A DNA stretch of 15,753 bases. Origin: an uncultured Blautia sp. GTDB lineage: Bacteria > Bacillota > Clostridia > Lachnospirales > Lachnospiraceae. This document shows positions 6,626 to 13,262 of the stretch, one piece after another. The position numbers were made by a program, and so were the translations under genes. The notes below the pieces were generated by a model. It did not search any database. It was given only the letters and a program-made list of their open reading frames with translations, and was not told the DNA's origin. The stretch lies in NCBI GenBank assembly GCA_945872375.1, contig CAMBYR010000018.1:1-15753 (forward strand), read 5' to 3'. Numbering within the stretch: the stretch's first letter is position 1; the number at the start of each line of letters is the position of its first letter.

Positions 6626-8301
6626 TATTCTACAGAAATCACATAGTAGTAAATCGGCTGTCCGCCCTGGTTCAGTTCTACTTCGCAGTCCGGGTATTTT
6701 GCTTCCAGATCCGCCGCAAGCTCTTCTGCTTCATCCTCCGGAATATCCGCGCCATAGTAAATGCTGATCACCTCGGATTCGTCGTCCATCATCTCCGCAA
6801 CCGTGGCTGCAGCCACATCTGCACGGGCTTTTCCCACAGCGAGCATGCCGTGGTCTCCGATTCCCATGATATCACCTTCATGAATTTCCTTATCATCGAT
6901 TCTTGTATCACGTACTGCATAAGTAATCTGACCGGTCTTCACTTTGGAAATGGCTTCCATCATGGCTTCTGCGTTTTCCTCTGCGGATTTTTCCGGGACA
7001 AAGCTGATCAGTGCGGTGATTCCCTGAGGAATGGTCTTTGTAGGAACTACAATGATCTCTTTATCTTCTGTAAGGTCTCTTGCCTGGTTTGCAGCCAGAA
7101 CAATATTCTTATTATTCGGGAAAATGTATATGGTTTTTGCATTGACCTTTGCAATAGCGTTCAGCATATCCTCTGTGCTGGGGTTCATGGTCTGACCGCC
7201 TTCAATCAGGTAATCTGCGCCAAGCTCCTTGAAGATTTCGGTAAGGCCCTTTCCAACGGATACGGAAATAAATCCGTAGTCCTTCGGCGGCTCTGCTGCT
7301 TTGGCTGCCTCAGCCTCTGCTGCCTGTTCTTTTGCCAGTTTTTCTGCGTCCTTGATCAGTTTTTCCTGATGCTCTTCACGCATATTATCGATCTTCATAC
7401 GGGAAAGAGCTCCATAGGTCAGTGCGCGTTCAATGGCCTGTCCCGGATGGTTGGTATGCACATGTACTTTTACGATCTCATCGTCTGCCACGAGAACGAT
7501 GGAATCTCCAAGGGAGGTCAGAAATTCCTTGAAGGAATGCTCCTCTTCTTCCGGCATGGGCTTATCCAGAAGAATAATAAACTCCGTGCAGTAACCGAAT
7601 TTGATATCTGCTTCTGCCTGAGGAGAAATCTTTGTCACCGCAGGTCCGCTGCTTTTCGCAAAGGAAGAATAATCGATTTCCTTTCCAAGGAATCCGTCAA
7701 TGGCACCCCGGAATACTTCCAGAAGGCCCTGTCCGCCCGAATCCACAACACCGGCCTCTTTCAGCACCGGGAGCATCTCCGGTGTTCTCTGAAGGGTCTC
7801 TTCCGCATGGGCAAACACTGCCAGAAAGAAAGATTCCAGATCTTCTGCTTCTTCTGCAATTTCAGATGCCCTGGCCGCTGCTTCTCTCGCTACCGTAAGG
7901 ATGGTTCCCTCCTTCGGCTTCATAACAGCTTTATACGCGGTCTCCACACCTTTTTCCATTGCAGCTGCAATCGCCGGGGCATCCAGTTCCTCACTCTTCC
8001 GGACGCTTCTTGTAAATCCGCGGAGAAGCTGCGAAAGGATGACACCGGAGTTTCCTCTGGCACCTCTTAAAGAACCGGAGGAAATAGCCTTTGCAAGTGT
8101 TTCCATATCCGGATCGGATAAAGATCCTACCTCAGCGGCAGCAGACATGATGGTCAGTGTCATATTTGTTCCCGTGTCTCCGTCCGGTACCGGAAATACG
8201 TTTAATTCATTAATCCATTCTTTCTTCGCTTCCAGATTTTTGGCACCTGCCAGAAACATTCTGGAAAGTATCTTGGCATTTATGGTTTTGCTGTTCACCA
8301 C
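6625..8301 (-). CDS. fakA: DAK2-domain fatty acid kinase subunit FakA (YloV family)
   Basis: FakA phosphorylates fatty acids bound to FakB (DegV-family) proteins, feeding exogenous fatty acids into phospholipids. Numbered from the GTG at 8301 (558 residues), the kinase domain carries NVFPVPDGDTGTNM (34-47) and GARGNSGVILSQLLRG (80-95), the ATP/Mg-binding signatures. The middle domain has C238, H280 and H282, the same spacing as the reported zinc ligands of Staphylococcus FakA. A Lys/Ala/Glu linker (about 315-340) leads to the C-terminal domain. Start choice: the frame opens with TTG at 8316, but that codon overlaps the GGAGGAGG ribosome binding site (8307-8314). The two GTG codons at 8301 and 8298, 5 and 8 bases downstream, are better starts. 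No fakB is in the window. Family certain, exact substrate inferred. Confidence 0.93.
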   Translation of the reverse strand: MVNSKTINAKILSRMFLAGAKNLEAKKEWINELNVFPVPDGDTGTNMTLTIMSAAAEVGSLSDPDMETLAKAISSGSLRGARGNSGVILSQLLRGFTRSVRKSEELDAPAIAAAMEKGVETAYKAVMKPKEGTILTVAREAAARASEIAEEAEDLESFFLAVFAHAEETLQRTPEMLPVLKEAGVVDSGGQGLLEVFRGAIDGFLGKEIDYSSFAKSSGPAVTKISPQAEADIKFGYCTEFIILLDKPMPEEEEHSFKEFLTSLGDSIVLVADDEIVKVHVHTNHPGQAIERALTYGALSRMKIDNMREEHQEKLIKDAEKLAKEQAAEAEAAKAAEPPKDYGFISVSVGKGLTEIFKELGADYLIEGGQTMNPSTEDMLNAIAKVNAKTIYIFPNNKNIVLAANQARDLTEDKEIIVVPTKTIPQGITALISFVPEKSAEENAEAMMEAISKVKTGQITYAVRDTRIDDKEIHEGDIMGIGDHGMLAVGKARADVAAATVAEMMDDESEVISIYYGADIPEDEAEELAADLEAKYPDCEVELNQGGQPIYYYVISVE

Positions 8302-8317
8302 AAGTTCCTCCTCCAAT

Positions 8318-8677
8318 TTAATCTATCGCACGCACGCCTTCGACGTAAATATTGATTTTCTCAATTTCCAGTCCCGTAAAGGCTTCGACTTTATATTTCA
8401 CATTGCTGACAAGATTATCAGCAATCGCACTGATATTTACGCCATATGCCACGATTACATGGAAATTCAGGCGAATCTTATTTTCTTTCGTAATTACGAC
8501 ACTGATGCCGTGCTGCAGGCTTTCTCTGCGAAGAAGTTTGACAAGTCCGTCCTTCATGCTTACAGCAGCCATTCCGATAATTCCGAAACATTCCACAGCC
8601 ACACTTCCCGCATAGGTTGAAATGACATCTGTGTCGATGACGATCTGGCCGAATCCGGAATCTATACGTCCATTCAT
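8318..8677 (-). CDS. Asp23/Gls24-family envelope stress protein (YloU-like)
   Basis: This 119-residue protein belongs to the Asp23/Gls24 family: compact, without signal peptide or membrane segment. It has GQIVIDTDVISTYAGSVAVEC at the start, then a GLVKLLRR segment, and a LNFHVIVAYGVNISAIADNL block with a C-terminal VEAFTGLEIEKINIYVEGV. In Staphylococcus, Asp23 is a membrane-associated cytoplasmic protein tied to envelope homeostasis; YloU itself has no settled role. GGAGG lies 7 bases before the ATG. The stop is followed closely by the FakA ribosome binding site, and the same yloU-yloV order beside a divergent rpmB occurs in Bacillus, supporting a conserved functional link with fatty-acid incorporation. 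Confidence 0.92.
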   Translation of the reverse strand: MNGRIDSGFGQIVIDTDVISTYAGSVAVECFGIIGMAAVSMKDGLVKLLRRESLQHGISVVITKENKIRLNFHVIVAYGVNISAIADNLVSNVKYKVEAFTGLEIEKINIYVEGVRAID

Positions 8678-8712
8678 ATGGTTACCTCCAAATTTTAGTT
8701 TAGTATGTATGT

Positions 8713-8718
8713 ATTATA
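8713..8718 (-). promoter_or_regulatory. -10 box of the yloU-fakA-recG operon promoter
   Basis: A perfect TATAAT is on the minus strand at 8718-8713, about 36 bases before the start codon at 8677, with transcription expected near 8706. The -35 region at 17-18 base spacing (TTTCTT/TTCTTT) is poor, so activity may depend on an A/T-rich upstream region shared with the divergent rpmB promoter. Confidence 0.6.
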
Positions 8719-8770
8719 ACCTCTTTTGCCGGAAAAAGAAATATTATTTTTACAATTTTCCTTTTTTTAC

Positions 8771-8799
8771 TTGCAAAAGAGTATTTCTTCTGTTAAAAT
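8771..8799 (+). promoter_or_regulatory. Strong rpmB promoter
   Basis: TTGCAA (8771-8776), a 17-base spacer and TAAAAT (8794-8799), with TG at 8791-8792 giving an extended -10. Runs of A and T upstream (about 8735-8770) could act as an UP element. The predicted start near 8806 gives a leader of about 30 bases. Confidence 0.85.
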
Positions 8800-8836
8800 A
8801 AAACCTGTTGAAAAAAAGCGTCAAGGAGGTGCTATC

Positions 8837-9025
8837 ATGGCTAAATGCGCAATTTGTGAAAAAGCTGCTCATTTCGGAAACAATGTGAGTCATTCCCATA
8901 GAAGATCCAATAAGATGTGGAAATCCAACGTAAAGTCCGTTAAAGTTAAAACAGCAAACGGCGGATCCAAAAAGATGTATGTTTGTACATCCTGTTTAAG
9001 ATCCGGATTAGTGGAAAGAGCATAA
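8837..9025 (+). CDS. rpmB: 50S ribosomal protein L28 (zinc-binding form)
   Basis: L28 is a small component of the large ribosomal subunit. The 62-residue product begins MAKCAICEK, has the family's SHSHRRSNKMWKSN block (18-31), and ends with a second CxxC (C50, C53). With C4 and C7 this makes a complete four-cysteine zinc site, the C+ form. AAGGAGG at 8823-8829 lies 7 bases before the ATG at 8837. The frame is open upstream to an ATG at 8726, but that precedes the promoter and is rejected. The gene is a single unit with its own strong promoter and intrinsic terminator, divergent from yloU as in Bacillus. Confidence 0.97.
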   Translation: MAKCAICEKAAHFGNNVSHSHRRSNKMWKSNVKSVKVKTANGGSKKMYVCTSCLRSGLVERA

Positions 9026-9034
9026 AAAGACATT

Positions 9035-9065
9035 TACCCTCGCGGTTCGGCGAGGGTATTTTTTT
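9035..9065 (+). terminator. Intrinsic terminator of rpmB
   Basis: TACCCTCGC (9035-9043) pairs with GCGAGGGTA (9050-9058) around a GGTTCG loop, followed by seven T (9059-9065). On the other strand the hairpin is followed by a looser T-rich stretch, so it may also stop the convergent small membrane protein transcript. Confidence 0.95.
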
Positions 9066-9075
9066 GTTCTCTCTC

Positions 9076-9213
9076 CTATCTGCAAAACAGCTGATAACCG
9101 CATAAAAGGCTGATAGCCGCCGCGATCAGTACGATCACGCTCTCTGCGATCAGCATCCCGATCACCATTCCTATCCCAATACAAAACAGCATTAATCCCA
9201 GGAGCCTGCACAC
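9076..9213 (-). CDS. Probable 45-residue membrane protein, unknown function
   Basis: From the GTG at 9213 the product has 45 residues: a short CRLLG lead, a hydrophobic Gly-rich segment (LMLFCIGIGMVIGMLI, about residues 6-23) and a second one (SVIVLIAAAISLLCGYQL, about 25-42), then FCR. This suggests a two-helix hairpin in the membrane. A GGTGG lies 5 bases before the GTG, and a TATAAT at 9249-9244 lies about 30 bases upstream. The same frame runs open to an ATG at 9339, but that region contains the terminator of the GerW gene and the promoter, so the longer 87-residue version is unlikely. It is convergent with rpmB. I do not recognise a named family; coding status is likely but not certain. 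Confidence 0.5.
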   Translation of the reverse strand: MCRLLGLMLFCIGIGMVIGMLIAESVIVLIAAAISLLCGYQLFCR

Positions 9214-9243
9214 ATTTCCCACCCCGTCTCTTTGGTCTGATAT

Positions 9244-9272
9244 ATTATATGTCGGAAAATCATGGATGAATA
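9244..9272 (-). promoter_or_regulatory. Candidate promoter of the 45-residue membrane protein
   Basis: On the minus strand TATAAT (9249-9244) is preceded at 17-base spacing by TATTCA (9272-9267), three of six to the -35 consensus. The predicted start near 9237 leaves a leader of about 24 bases to the GTG at 9213. Confidence 0.45.
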
Positions 9273-9289
9273 CAGATCTCTCTTCCCAG

Positions 9290-9329
9290 AAAAACAGGCG
9301 GTCCTGCGAATCATGTCCGCAAAGCCGCC
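9290..9329 (-). terminator. Intrinsic terminator after the GerW gene
   Basis: On the minus strand GGCGG and CCGCC (9329-9325/9301-9297) enclose a 3x3 internal loop and a second stem TGCG/CGCA (9321-9318/9308-9305). TGTTTTT follows (9296-9290). It lies about 20 bases after the GerW stop and ends the three-gene unit. Confidence 0.75.
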
Positions 9330-9351
9330 CTCTTTTCATCCTTTGTTCGTT

Positions 9352-9723
9352 TTATTCTTCATCGGTTTCTGCTGCAGTTTTCGGTGCAAATCTCTCTACA
9401 AAATCAGGCACCATATCCAGCACTTTTGTCAGTCCGTCCTGATTCTTTACATTGACCAGCTTAATGTTACCTTTCTGAATCACCAGAACTGCGGAAGGTG
9501 ACATTTTTCCGGTCATTCCTCCGCCGCCGTTGTTCTTCTTTTCTCCGGCAAATGCACCTGCGCCCATACCAAAGGAGACATCCACCAGCGGAAGAATAAT
9601 GGTCTCCCCGATATGGATCGGTTCTCCCACAACTGTTTTCGCGGAAATAAACGCATCCATTCCCCTGAATAATGATCCAACCGTATCCTGAAAATTGTTT
9701 TCGTATTTTTCTTCGTTTGACAT
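9352..9723 (-). CDS. gerW: GerW family sporulation protein (YtfJ)
   Basis: GerW/YtfJ proteins are made during sporulation; the Bacillus protein is needed for a normal germination response, though its biochemical role is not settled. The 123-residue product has the family layout: FQDTVGSLFRGMDAFISAKTVVGEPI (11-36), a Gly-rich centre with SFGMGAGAFAGEKKNNGGGGM (50-70), then the conserved KMSPSAVLVIQKG and LVNVKNQDGLTKVLDMVPDFVERF (89-112). It has no signal peptide or membrane segment. AAGGAGGAG precedes the ATG. It is the last gene after the DUF2953 protein, 12 bases downstream, the same pair as ytfI-ytfJ of Bacillus. A terminator follows. Confidence 0.94.
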   Translation of the reverse strand: MSNEEKYENNFQDTVGSLFRGMDAFISAKTVVGEPIHIGETIILPLVDVSFGMGAGAFAGEKKNNGGGGMTGKMSPSAVLVIQKGNIKLVNVKNQDGLTKVLDMVPDFVERFAPKTAAETDEE

Positions 9724-9735
9724 GGCGTCTCCTCC

Positions 9736-10746
9736 TTATCCTTTTCTATGCTTCCAGCGATGAATCACATATCTGATATTTTTATGAAAATAAACCTGCA
9801 GGAAGGTTTTTAACAGCATAAACGCATAGATCCTTCCGCGCAGCCTTATCGTTCCCTCCAGAACCCTTTCCCCGTCAAATAAGGGATCCAGCTCCACATG
9901 GTTTTTGTGGAATGGCATCGTGATTCCCATCACTGCCAGAACCATTCCGGTGACAGACGGATCATCCCATCCAAAGGTGATCCTTCCTTCCAGTTTTGTC
10001 GGGAAAACATGCCTGATCAGAGTTTTCAGCTTTTTCCATACATAAGACATGGCCTCTTTCACTCTGGGTTCTGTCAGAAACGCCTTTCCCTGCTCCATTT
10101 TTTCCCTGACCCCGCGGATTTTTTCCCGCAGTTCCTCTATTGTTTTCTGTATGTTTTTTAGTTTTTCCATCAGACCGGAAAATTTATTCCTGATTTTCCG
10201 GAAGAAGCCTGTTTTCTCTTTCGGGTCTACCTGTGTTTCTTCCGGCTCAGCCATTTTTTCTTCCGGTTCGACCGGTTTCTCTTTTGTATGCTTCGTTTTT
10301 TCTTTCTGTTCGGCCGGTTGTTCTTCCGGCCTGTCCGGTTCTGGTAATTCCGGTAGTTTTTCGGGTTCCGGTAATTCCGGCGTTTTCTCAGGTTCCGGTA
10401 TTTTCCGTGGTTTTTCTTTCTCTGCAGCCTTTGGATTTTCCGCCTTCTCTGAAGGCTCCGGTGCTGTCCTCTTCTTCAGGAAACGATTCAGGGATATCCC
10501 CAGGAGCCGTATTTCCGGTGTCAGTTTCCCCTCGAAAAAAACCGCTTTCACAGAAACTCCGCGAAACAGCCAGCTTACCCACACCGTACCTCTGACCTTT
10601 TTCCATTCCTGAAGGCTTCCCTCCGCCTCTGCCGCATACCGGACCGGACAGAACAGAACCAGCAGGATCATGGCCAGAAACAATCCAAGCAGGATACCCA
10701 GAAGAATCAGTATCACTTTGAAAATCATCCACAGTATATGTAACAT
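9736..10746 (-). CDS. DUF2953 protein (YtfI-like) with long Pro/Glu/Lys linker
   Basis: The 336-residue protein starts with a membrane segment (about 5-32). Residues 35-92 form the first part of a DUF2953-like domain (WVSWLFRGVSVKAVFFEGKLTPEIRLLGI). A very long charged linker covers 93-179, dominated by Pro, Glu and Lys with repeated PELPEPEK-type units, and a probable coiled coil follows (about 184-222). The conserved C-terminal part (228-332) has LEGRITFGWDDPSVTGM, HVELDPLFDG and GTIRLRGRIY. It begins 4 bases after the stop of the 103-residue gene, with AGGTGA just upstream of the ATG. Its partner downstream is gerW, as with ytfI-ytfJ in Bacillus, so a sporulation or envelope role is likely but not shown by any motif. 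Confidence 0.82.
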   Translation of the reverse strand: MLHILWMIFKVILILLGILLGLFLAMILLVLFCPVRYAAEAEGSLQEWKKVRGTVWVSWLFRGVSVKAVFFEGKLTPEIRLLGISLNRFLKKRTAPEPSEKAENPKAAEKEKPRKIPEPEKTPELPEPEKLPELPEPDRPEEQPAEQKEKTKHTKEKPVEPEEKMAEPEETQVDPKEKTGFFRKIRNKFSGLMEKLKNIQKTIEELREKIRGVREKMEQGKAFLTEPRVKEAMSYVWKKLKTLIRHVFPTKLEGRITFGWDDPSVTGMVLAVMGITMPFHKNHVELDPLFDGERVLEGTIRLRGRIYAFMLLKTFLQVYFHKNIRYVIHRWKHRKG

Positions 10747-10750
10747 GCGC

Positions 10751-11062
10751 TCACCTGTTCTTCAAATAATCTTCTACGTCAAAGGCACCGGTTTTCTCAT
10801 AAATTTCTTTCAGGATCTGTGATGTCAGTTCCATGGCATCCTCTTTTCCTGCCGCCATTCCGAAAATCAGCGGACAGTTTTCCCGGATCCATCCCTGCTT
10901 CAGCATCAGCGCAGGAACCAGTTCCATCAAATGATCCCGGTGATCCGAAAGCGTCAGGAGATAAATTCCCGGAACCGCTTTGTTTTCATCCAGTCTGTTT
11001 CGAATTTTTTCCGGATTGCGAACATCTTCGCTGACATAATAATGCTCATGCCATTTCAGCAT
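10751..11062 (-). CDS. Hypothetical 103-residue protein upstream of the DUF2953-GerW pair
   Basis: From the ATG at 11062 the product has 103 residues with no signal peptide, membrane segment or known catalytic motif. It opens MLKWHEHYYVSEDVRNPEKI and has a PGIYLLTLSDHRDHLMELVPAL core, then NCPLIFGMAAGKEDAMELTSQILKEIYEKTG and FDVEDYL. I associate it loosely with an uncharacterised Clostridia protein family of similar pattern. AAAGGTGG lies about 9 bases before this ATG. The frame stays open to 11308, but that extension overlaps the Nudix gene and contains the Nudix terminator hairpin, so the shorter form is preferred. It is first in a tight unit with the DUF2953 and GerW genes. No clear promoter was seen directly upstream. 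Confidence 0.75.
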   Translation of the reverse strand: MLKWHEHYYVSEDVRNPEKIRNRLDENKAVPGIYLLTLSDHRDHLMELVPALMLKQGWIRENCPLIFGMAAGKEDAMELTSQILKEIYEKTGAFDVEDYLKNR

Positions 11063-11127
11063 CTCCCTCTGCCACCTTTCTTCCGCTGCCCTGTCTGAAT
11101 GATTCCCATTTTCCCGAAATTTAAACA

Positions 11128-11148
11128 GGGCTGCGTAAAACACAGCCC
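11128..11148 (-). terminator. Probable terminator of the Nudix gene
   Basis: On the minus strand GGGCTGTG and CGCAGCCC form an 8-base stem with a five-base TTTTA loop, flanked by AAAC/GTTT pairing through one bulged base, then a short TGTTTAAATTT tract. A second, weaker hairpin (11161-11184) lies between it and the Nudix stop. The U-tract is modest, so some read-through into the next unit is possible. Confidence 0.55.
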
Positions 11149-11189
11149 GTTTCTTTCTTATTCCTGTCTCTTCACAGACAAGGAACAAA

Positions 11190-11645
11190 TCAGTAATACC
11201 TTTGCTGTTTTCCCCAGCGTCCGTCGCTTCGCATTTCAAGATATTCCTGGTATGCTTTCTCGACGATCTGCTTTTCATTGGAAAAGCGAAGAAGATGGTA
11301 GATCTCATGGAATTTATAATATCCGGAATCTACAAAATACTCCTCCCGCTGAGGTCTACTATGATAATTATCAGATGTCATCAGATACCAATGTACTTCC
11401 TTGTTCACCATATCCTCAGGTACAGTAAAATTATACTGGCTTCTGCCGATATATTTTACGATAGAAGCACGAACGTCAGCTTCTTCCCGCACTTCCCGAA
11501 GAGCTGTCTGTTCATGTGTTTCTCCCGGTTCCACCGTACCCTTTGGAAGCACCCAGCCCTCATAGCGGTTTTTGTAAGATTTGTATAATGCCAGTATCTT
11601 TCCCCGATGAATTACCACACCGCCACAGCTCGTTGCTTCAATCAT
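11190..11645 (-). CDS. Nudix hydrolase
   Basis: Nudix enzymes cleave nucleoside diphosphates linked to other groups. The 151-residue protein has the Nudix box at residues 36-58: G36, five residues, E42, seven residues, R50-E51-V52, R53, E54-E55. The glycine normally at position 57 is Asp. The metal-binding R-E...E-E core is intact, so activity is plausible. The opening SCGGVVIHRGKILALYKSYKNRYEGWVLPKG is typical of the diadenosine-polyphosphate/general Nudix group. The C-terminal region (about 100-151) is Tyr/Arg-rich and ends GKQQRYY. AGGAGG at 11655-11660 lies 9 bases before the ATG. It has its own promoter and sits after the PBP gene. The substrate cannot be told. Confidence 0.93.
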   Translation of the reverse strand: MIEATSCGGVVIHRGKILALYKSYKNRYEGWVLPKGTVEPGETHEQTALREVREEADVRASIVKYIGRSQYNFTVPEDMVNKEVHWYLMTSDNYHSRPQREEYFVDSGYYKFHEIYHLLRFSNEKQIVEKAYQEYLEMRSDGRWGKQQRYY

Positions 11646-11728
11646 AATGCACGTCCTCCTGTACTGCGTGTGTATTCAGAATCTCCCGGACATTGTTCTC
11701 CCCACCCGGAAAATTCCAGTCAAAATCT

Positions 11729-11741
11729 GTATACAGTATAC
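11729..11741. promoter_or_regulatory. Palindrome over the Nudix promoter -10, candidate operator
   Basis: GTATAC, one base, GTATAC (11729-11741) is a perfect inverted repeat covering the -10 box and the expected start site. Its position fits a repressor site, but no regulator gene is adjacent and part of the symmetry comes from the -10 sequence itself. Confidence 0.3.
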
Positions 11742-11763
11742 CCCTTTTTCTTATTTCTGGCAA
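11735..11763 (-). promoter_or_regulatory. Nudix gene promoter
   Basis: On the minus strand TTGCCA (11763-11758), a 17-base spacer and TATACT (11740-11735): five of six at both boxes with ideal spacing. The start site falls near 11728, giving a leader of about 80 bases. No terminator is visible between the PBP stop and this promoter. Confidence 0.8.
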
Positions 11764-11780
11764 TAGAAACTTCTGTCATT

Positions 11781-13262
11781 TCAGTTTACAGTGTAATATG
11801 CGTCAAACATCTGCCCCGCAATCGGTACGGCCGCCTCGCTTCCGGTTCCGCCGTTTTCCACAATCACAGCCACCACCATATCCGGATCTTCCGCATTGCA
11901 GTATCCGATAAACCAGGAATGGCTGGAGCCGTTTTCATCAAACTCTGCTGAACCGGTCTTTCCGGCAGCCGTATAAGACCTGCCGTTCAGAGCACTTGCG
12001 GTACCTGAAATCACAACCTCCCTCATCAGGTTCCCCAAAAGGTTTGCCTCGTTCAGTGTCATCAGTGTCCTGTATTCGGAGGGTTTTGTAACACGGACCG
12101 TATCTCCTGCATAACTCTGTACACTGTTAATCAGATATGGTCTCATCAGCACTCCTCCATTTGCCACTGCACAGGTGATGAGAGCCATATGAAGCGGACT
12201 GGTCAGCGTATTTCCCTGACCGATCGCAGTCTGCATCACCAGCGCTGTGGGAGAGCTTCCATCCAGCGTAAAGCTGCTCTTTCTTGCCCCCTTCATGGGA
12301 AGAGAATGATTGAACAGAAGCTCCTCCGCCGTATCACGGAGAGAGGATCCTCCCAGAATGGTACCCACATCTGCAAAGGCACAGTTGCAGGAATTTGCAA
12401 AAGCAGACTCAAAATCCTCCTGCCCGTGAACTGTTGCGTTATAGCATTGGATCGTGTGATTTTCCAGCGTGATCGACCCTTCACAAAGATAACTGTATCC
12501 CTGCAGGCTTCCCTTTTTCCGGAAATAATCCAGTGCGGTTACCAGCTTAAAGGTGGATCCCGGCGGGTACTGCCCCATCGTCGCACGGTTCAGAAGACTA
12601 CTGTTTGACTCATCACTTACCAGTGTGTCCCAGTCAGCCTCAATAGTGTTCGGGTCAAAATCCGGTTTGCTGACCATTGCAAGAACCTTCCCTGTAGAAG
12701 GATCCAGGGCAATGACTGCCCCCCGCCTGTCTCCCAGCGCCTGATACGCCGTCGACTGTAAAGTGGTATTCAGCGTGGTTACTACCGTATCTCCCATATT
12801 CTTTTCACCACGGAATTCATTTTCCAGCTGCTCCAGGAAAAAAGCATGGGATGTGAGCAGACTGAAATTCGCCTCTGATTCCAGGCCGCTCTTTCCGTTG
12901 GAATCATATCCCACCGCATGTGCAAACATGTTTCCGTAGGGATAGACCCTTTCCTCCGTGCCGTCTTCGCTGACATCTGTCCGCGCCAGCACCTCTCCGT
13001 CTGAAGAAACAATATTCCCGCGTACCACGCGGTCTGCAAACGTATCCTGACGGGTATTATACGGACTGTTGATAAACGTCTCGCTTTCTGCAACATTGAA
13101 ATAGATCAGATATCCGATCAGGCTTACAAAGATCAGCACGAAAAATCCGGAAACAAGACGATATTCTCTGTTTCTGGCACGTCTTTCTCTGATCATTTCC
13201 TTTTGCCTACGCTCTTTGGCCTTCTCTTGCTCTCTTAATCGCTTCTTTTCTGCGTCTCTCAA
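11781..13262 (-). CDS. Class B penicillin-binding protein (peptidoglycan transpeptidase, PBP2/PbpA type)
   Basis: Class B PBPs crosslink peptidoglycan outside the membrane in partnership with SEDS glycosyltransferases. With the TTG at 13262 as start the product has 493 residues. It has a highly basic cytoplasmic tail (1-35), a membrane anchor (36-54) and an N-terminal dimerisation/pedestal part with RQDTFADRVVRGNIVSSDG (71-89). The transpeptidase domain has all three motifs: S236-T-F-K239 (nucleophile Ser236), S291-C-N293 and K435-T-G-S. A GAGGA lies 8 bases before the TTG. This start overlaps the SEDS gene by 56 bases. The alternative ATG at 13196 avoids the overlap (471 residues) but has no well-spaced ribosome binding site. 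It lies directly downstream of the SEDS gene. Confidence 0.93.
   Translation of the reverse strand: MRDAEKKRLREQEKAKERRQKEMIRERRARNREYRLVSGFFVLIFVSLIGYLIYFNVAESETFINSPYNTRQDTFADRVVRGNIVSSDGEVLARTDVSEDGTEERVYPYGNMFAHAVGYDSNGKSGLESEANFSLLTSHAFFLEQLENEFRGEKNMGDTVVTTLNTTLQSTAYQALGDRRGAVIALDPSTGKVLAMVSKPDFDPNTIEADWDTLVSDESNSSLLNRATMGQYPPGSTFKLVTALDYFRKKGSLQGYSYLCEGSITLENHTIQCYNATVHGQEDFESAFANSCNCAFADVGTILGGSSLRDTAEELLFNHSLPMKGARKSSFTLDGSSPTALVMQTAIGQGNTLTSPLHMALITCAVANGGVLMRPYLINSVQSYAGDTVRVTKPSEYRTLMTLNEANLLGNLMREVVISGTASALNGRSYTAAGKTGSAEFDENGSSHSWFIGYCNAEDPDMVVAVIVENGGTGSEAAVPIAGQMFDAYYTVN

Noticed and set aside
6493..8070. 525-codon plus-strand open frame opposite fakA
   Set aside because: Antisense to a well-recognised FakA gene; Cys/His/Phe-rich composition with no domain, typical of a shadow frame.
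8726..8836. 37-residue extension of L28
   Set aside because: Begins upstream of the rpmB promoter; the family start MAKC is at 8837 with a perfect ribosome binding site.
10049..10612. Long plus-strand Ser/Gly/Phe-rich frame opposite the DUF2953 gene
   Set aside because: It is the antisense of the Pro/Glu/Lys repeat linker; its SGSGNSGS pattern is a by-product of that repeat, and no ribosome binding site or promoter accompanies it.
11063..11308. 82-residue N-terminal extension of the 103-residue protein
   Set aside because: Overlaps the Nudix coding region out of frame and includes the Nudix terminator hairpin; a better start with AAAGGTGG is at 11062.
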